Assembly (NCBI GenBank): GCA_963703075.1
Contig: OY969786.1
Span: 3,162,001 to 3,226,000 of the forward strand
DNA length: 64,000 nt
Direction of reading: 5' to 3'
Source: Korobacter sp963703075
GTDB taxonomy: Bacteria > Acidobacteriota > Terriglobia > Terriglobales > Acidobacteriaceae
In this document: positions 63,783 through 64,000 of the stretch, piece by piece
Numbering within the stretch: position 1 is the stretch's first letter
How the letters are laid out: every line of letters begins with the position of its first letter
Notes under the pieces: model-generated
Database searches by the model: none
Seen by the model: the letters and a program-made list of their open reading frames with translations, nothing else
What the model was told of the DNA's origin: nothing
Position numbers and translations under genes: made by a program

Positions 63783-64000
63783 CTAGAACCGCCAAGAACC
63801 GCCAAAGCTGATCCGGTCCCAATCAGAGTGAGTGGAAAGGTCACCCCATGGTTCGCTCACGTGCAGCCACTCGCCGCGGACACCGAAATGCCTGGTCAAG
63901 CGGAAATCAACGCCGCCGCCCGCCGACCAGGTGAAACCCGACCAGGTGGTATGCGCAAGGGGCGATGCATGGGTTGGGTAGGGAAAGAGTGCGCCCAAAT
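63783..64000 (-). CDS. Outer-membrane beta-barrel protein (partial)
   Basis: The visible 71 residues are the C-terminus of a barrel protein whose start lies past the window's right edge: SAGGGVDFRLTRHFGVRGEW and STHSDWDRISFGGSWRF with the terminal Phe expected of BamA-inserted proteins. Pattern resembles OmpA-like "outer membrane beta-barrel" domains. The reading frame has no bona fide start in the visible part. It probably belongs to the same export locus as the Wzi-like gene. Confidence 0.65.
   Translation of the reverse strand, partial: LGALFPYPTHASPLAHTTWSGFTWSAGGGVDFRLTRHFGVRGEWLHVSEPWGDLSTHSDWDRISFGGSWRF

Overview
The window looks like a chromosomal segment of a soil-type Acidobacteriota (Terriglobia / Koribacter-like). 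No rRNA or full marker gene is present, so this is an inference. It rests on moderately high GC, NRAMP-like and BON/glycine-zipper proteins, a very large Ig-repeat lipoprotein of the kind common in that phylum, and a long Wzx/Wzy exopolysaccharide locus.

Layout. Positions 1-34,000 are mostly housekeeping and accessory genes in short, mixed-strand units. They include an NRAMP-like transporter preceded by a near-perfect NtrC-type palindrome, an isochorismatase-like hydrolase, a Cys/Met gamma-lyase-type enzyme, an acyl-CoA synthetase, a DUF4118-like membrane protein, tRNA-Lys(TTT) and a GT-C-type membrane glycosyltransferase. Next come a 1413-residue lipoprotein with 12 tandem Ig-like repeats and a beta-helix, and a frameshifted beta-barrel protein. 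These are followed by a CBS protein, DUF58 and PGPGW membrane proteins, an alpha/beta hydrolase, argD, two adjacent M16 peptidase-family genes (the second frameshifted), UDP-glucose dehydrogenase, a secreted CGTase-like GH13 enzyme, a radical SAM protein, a BON lipoprotein, glpX and glutaryl-CoA dehydrogenase.

Positions 34,350-64,000 are a polysaccharide biosynthesis and export locus read mainly on the minus strand. In transcription order from the right edge it holds a beta-barrel protein (cut by the window end), a Wzi-like protein, a Wzc-type tyrosine kinase/copolymerase, a Wza-type exporter, a secreted protein of unknown role, a Wzx-type flippase, a CgeB-like glycosyltransferase and a Wzy-like polymerase. 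Then come many GT2 and GT4 glycosyltransferases, AsnB, a nucleotide-sugar epimerase, an MsbA-like ABC transporter, a GT14-like enzyme and methyltransferases. Three lone plus-strand genes (two methyltransferases and a GT2) are interspersed. No priming sugar-phosphate transferase and no Wzb-type phosphatase were recognised, so the locus may continue to the right or use genes elsewhere. UDP-glucose dehydrogenase at 24 kb could supply UDP-glucuronate.

Signs of decay or rearrangement are frequent: single-base frameshifts in the beta-barrel gene (about 13,452) and the second M16 gene (about 22,598), and a polysaccharide deacetylase remnant at 39.1-39.7 kb whose middle part appears to be inverted. 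Whether the two frameshifts are biological or assembly errors cannot be decided from the sequence alone.
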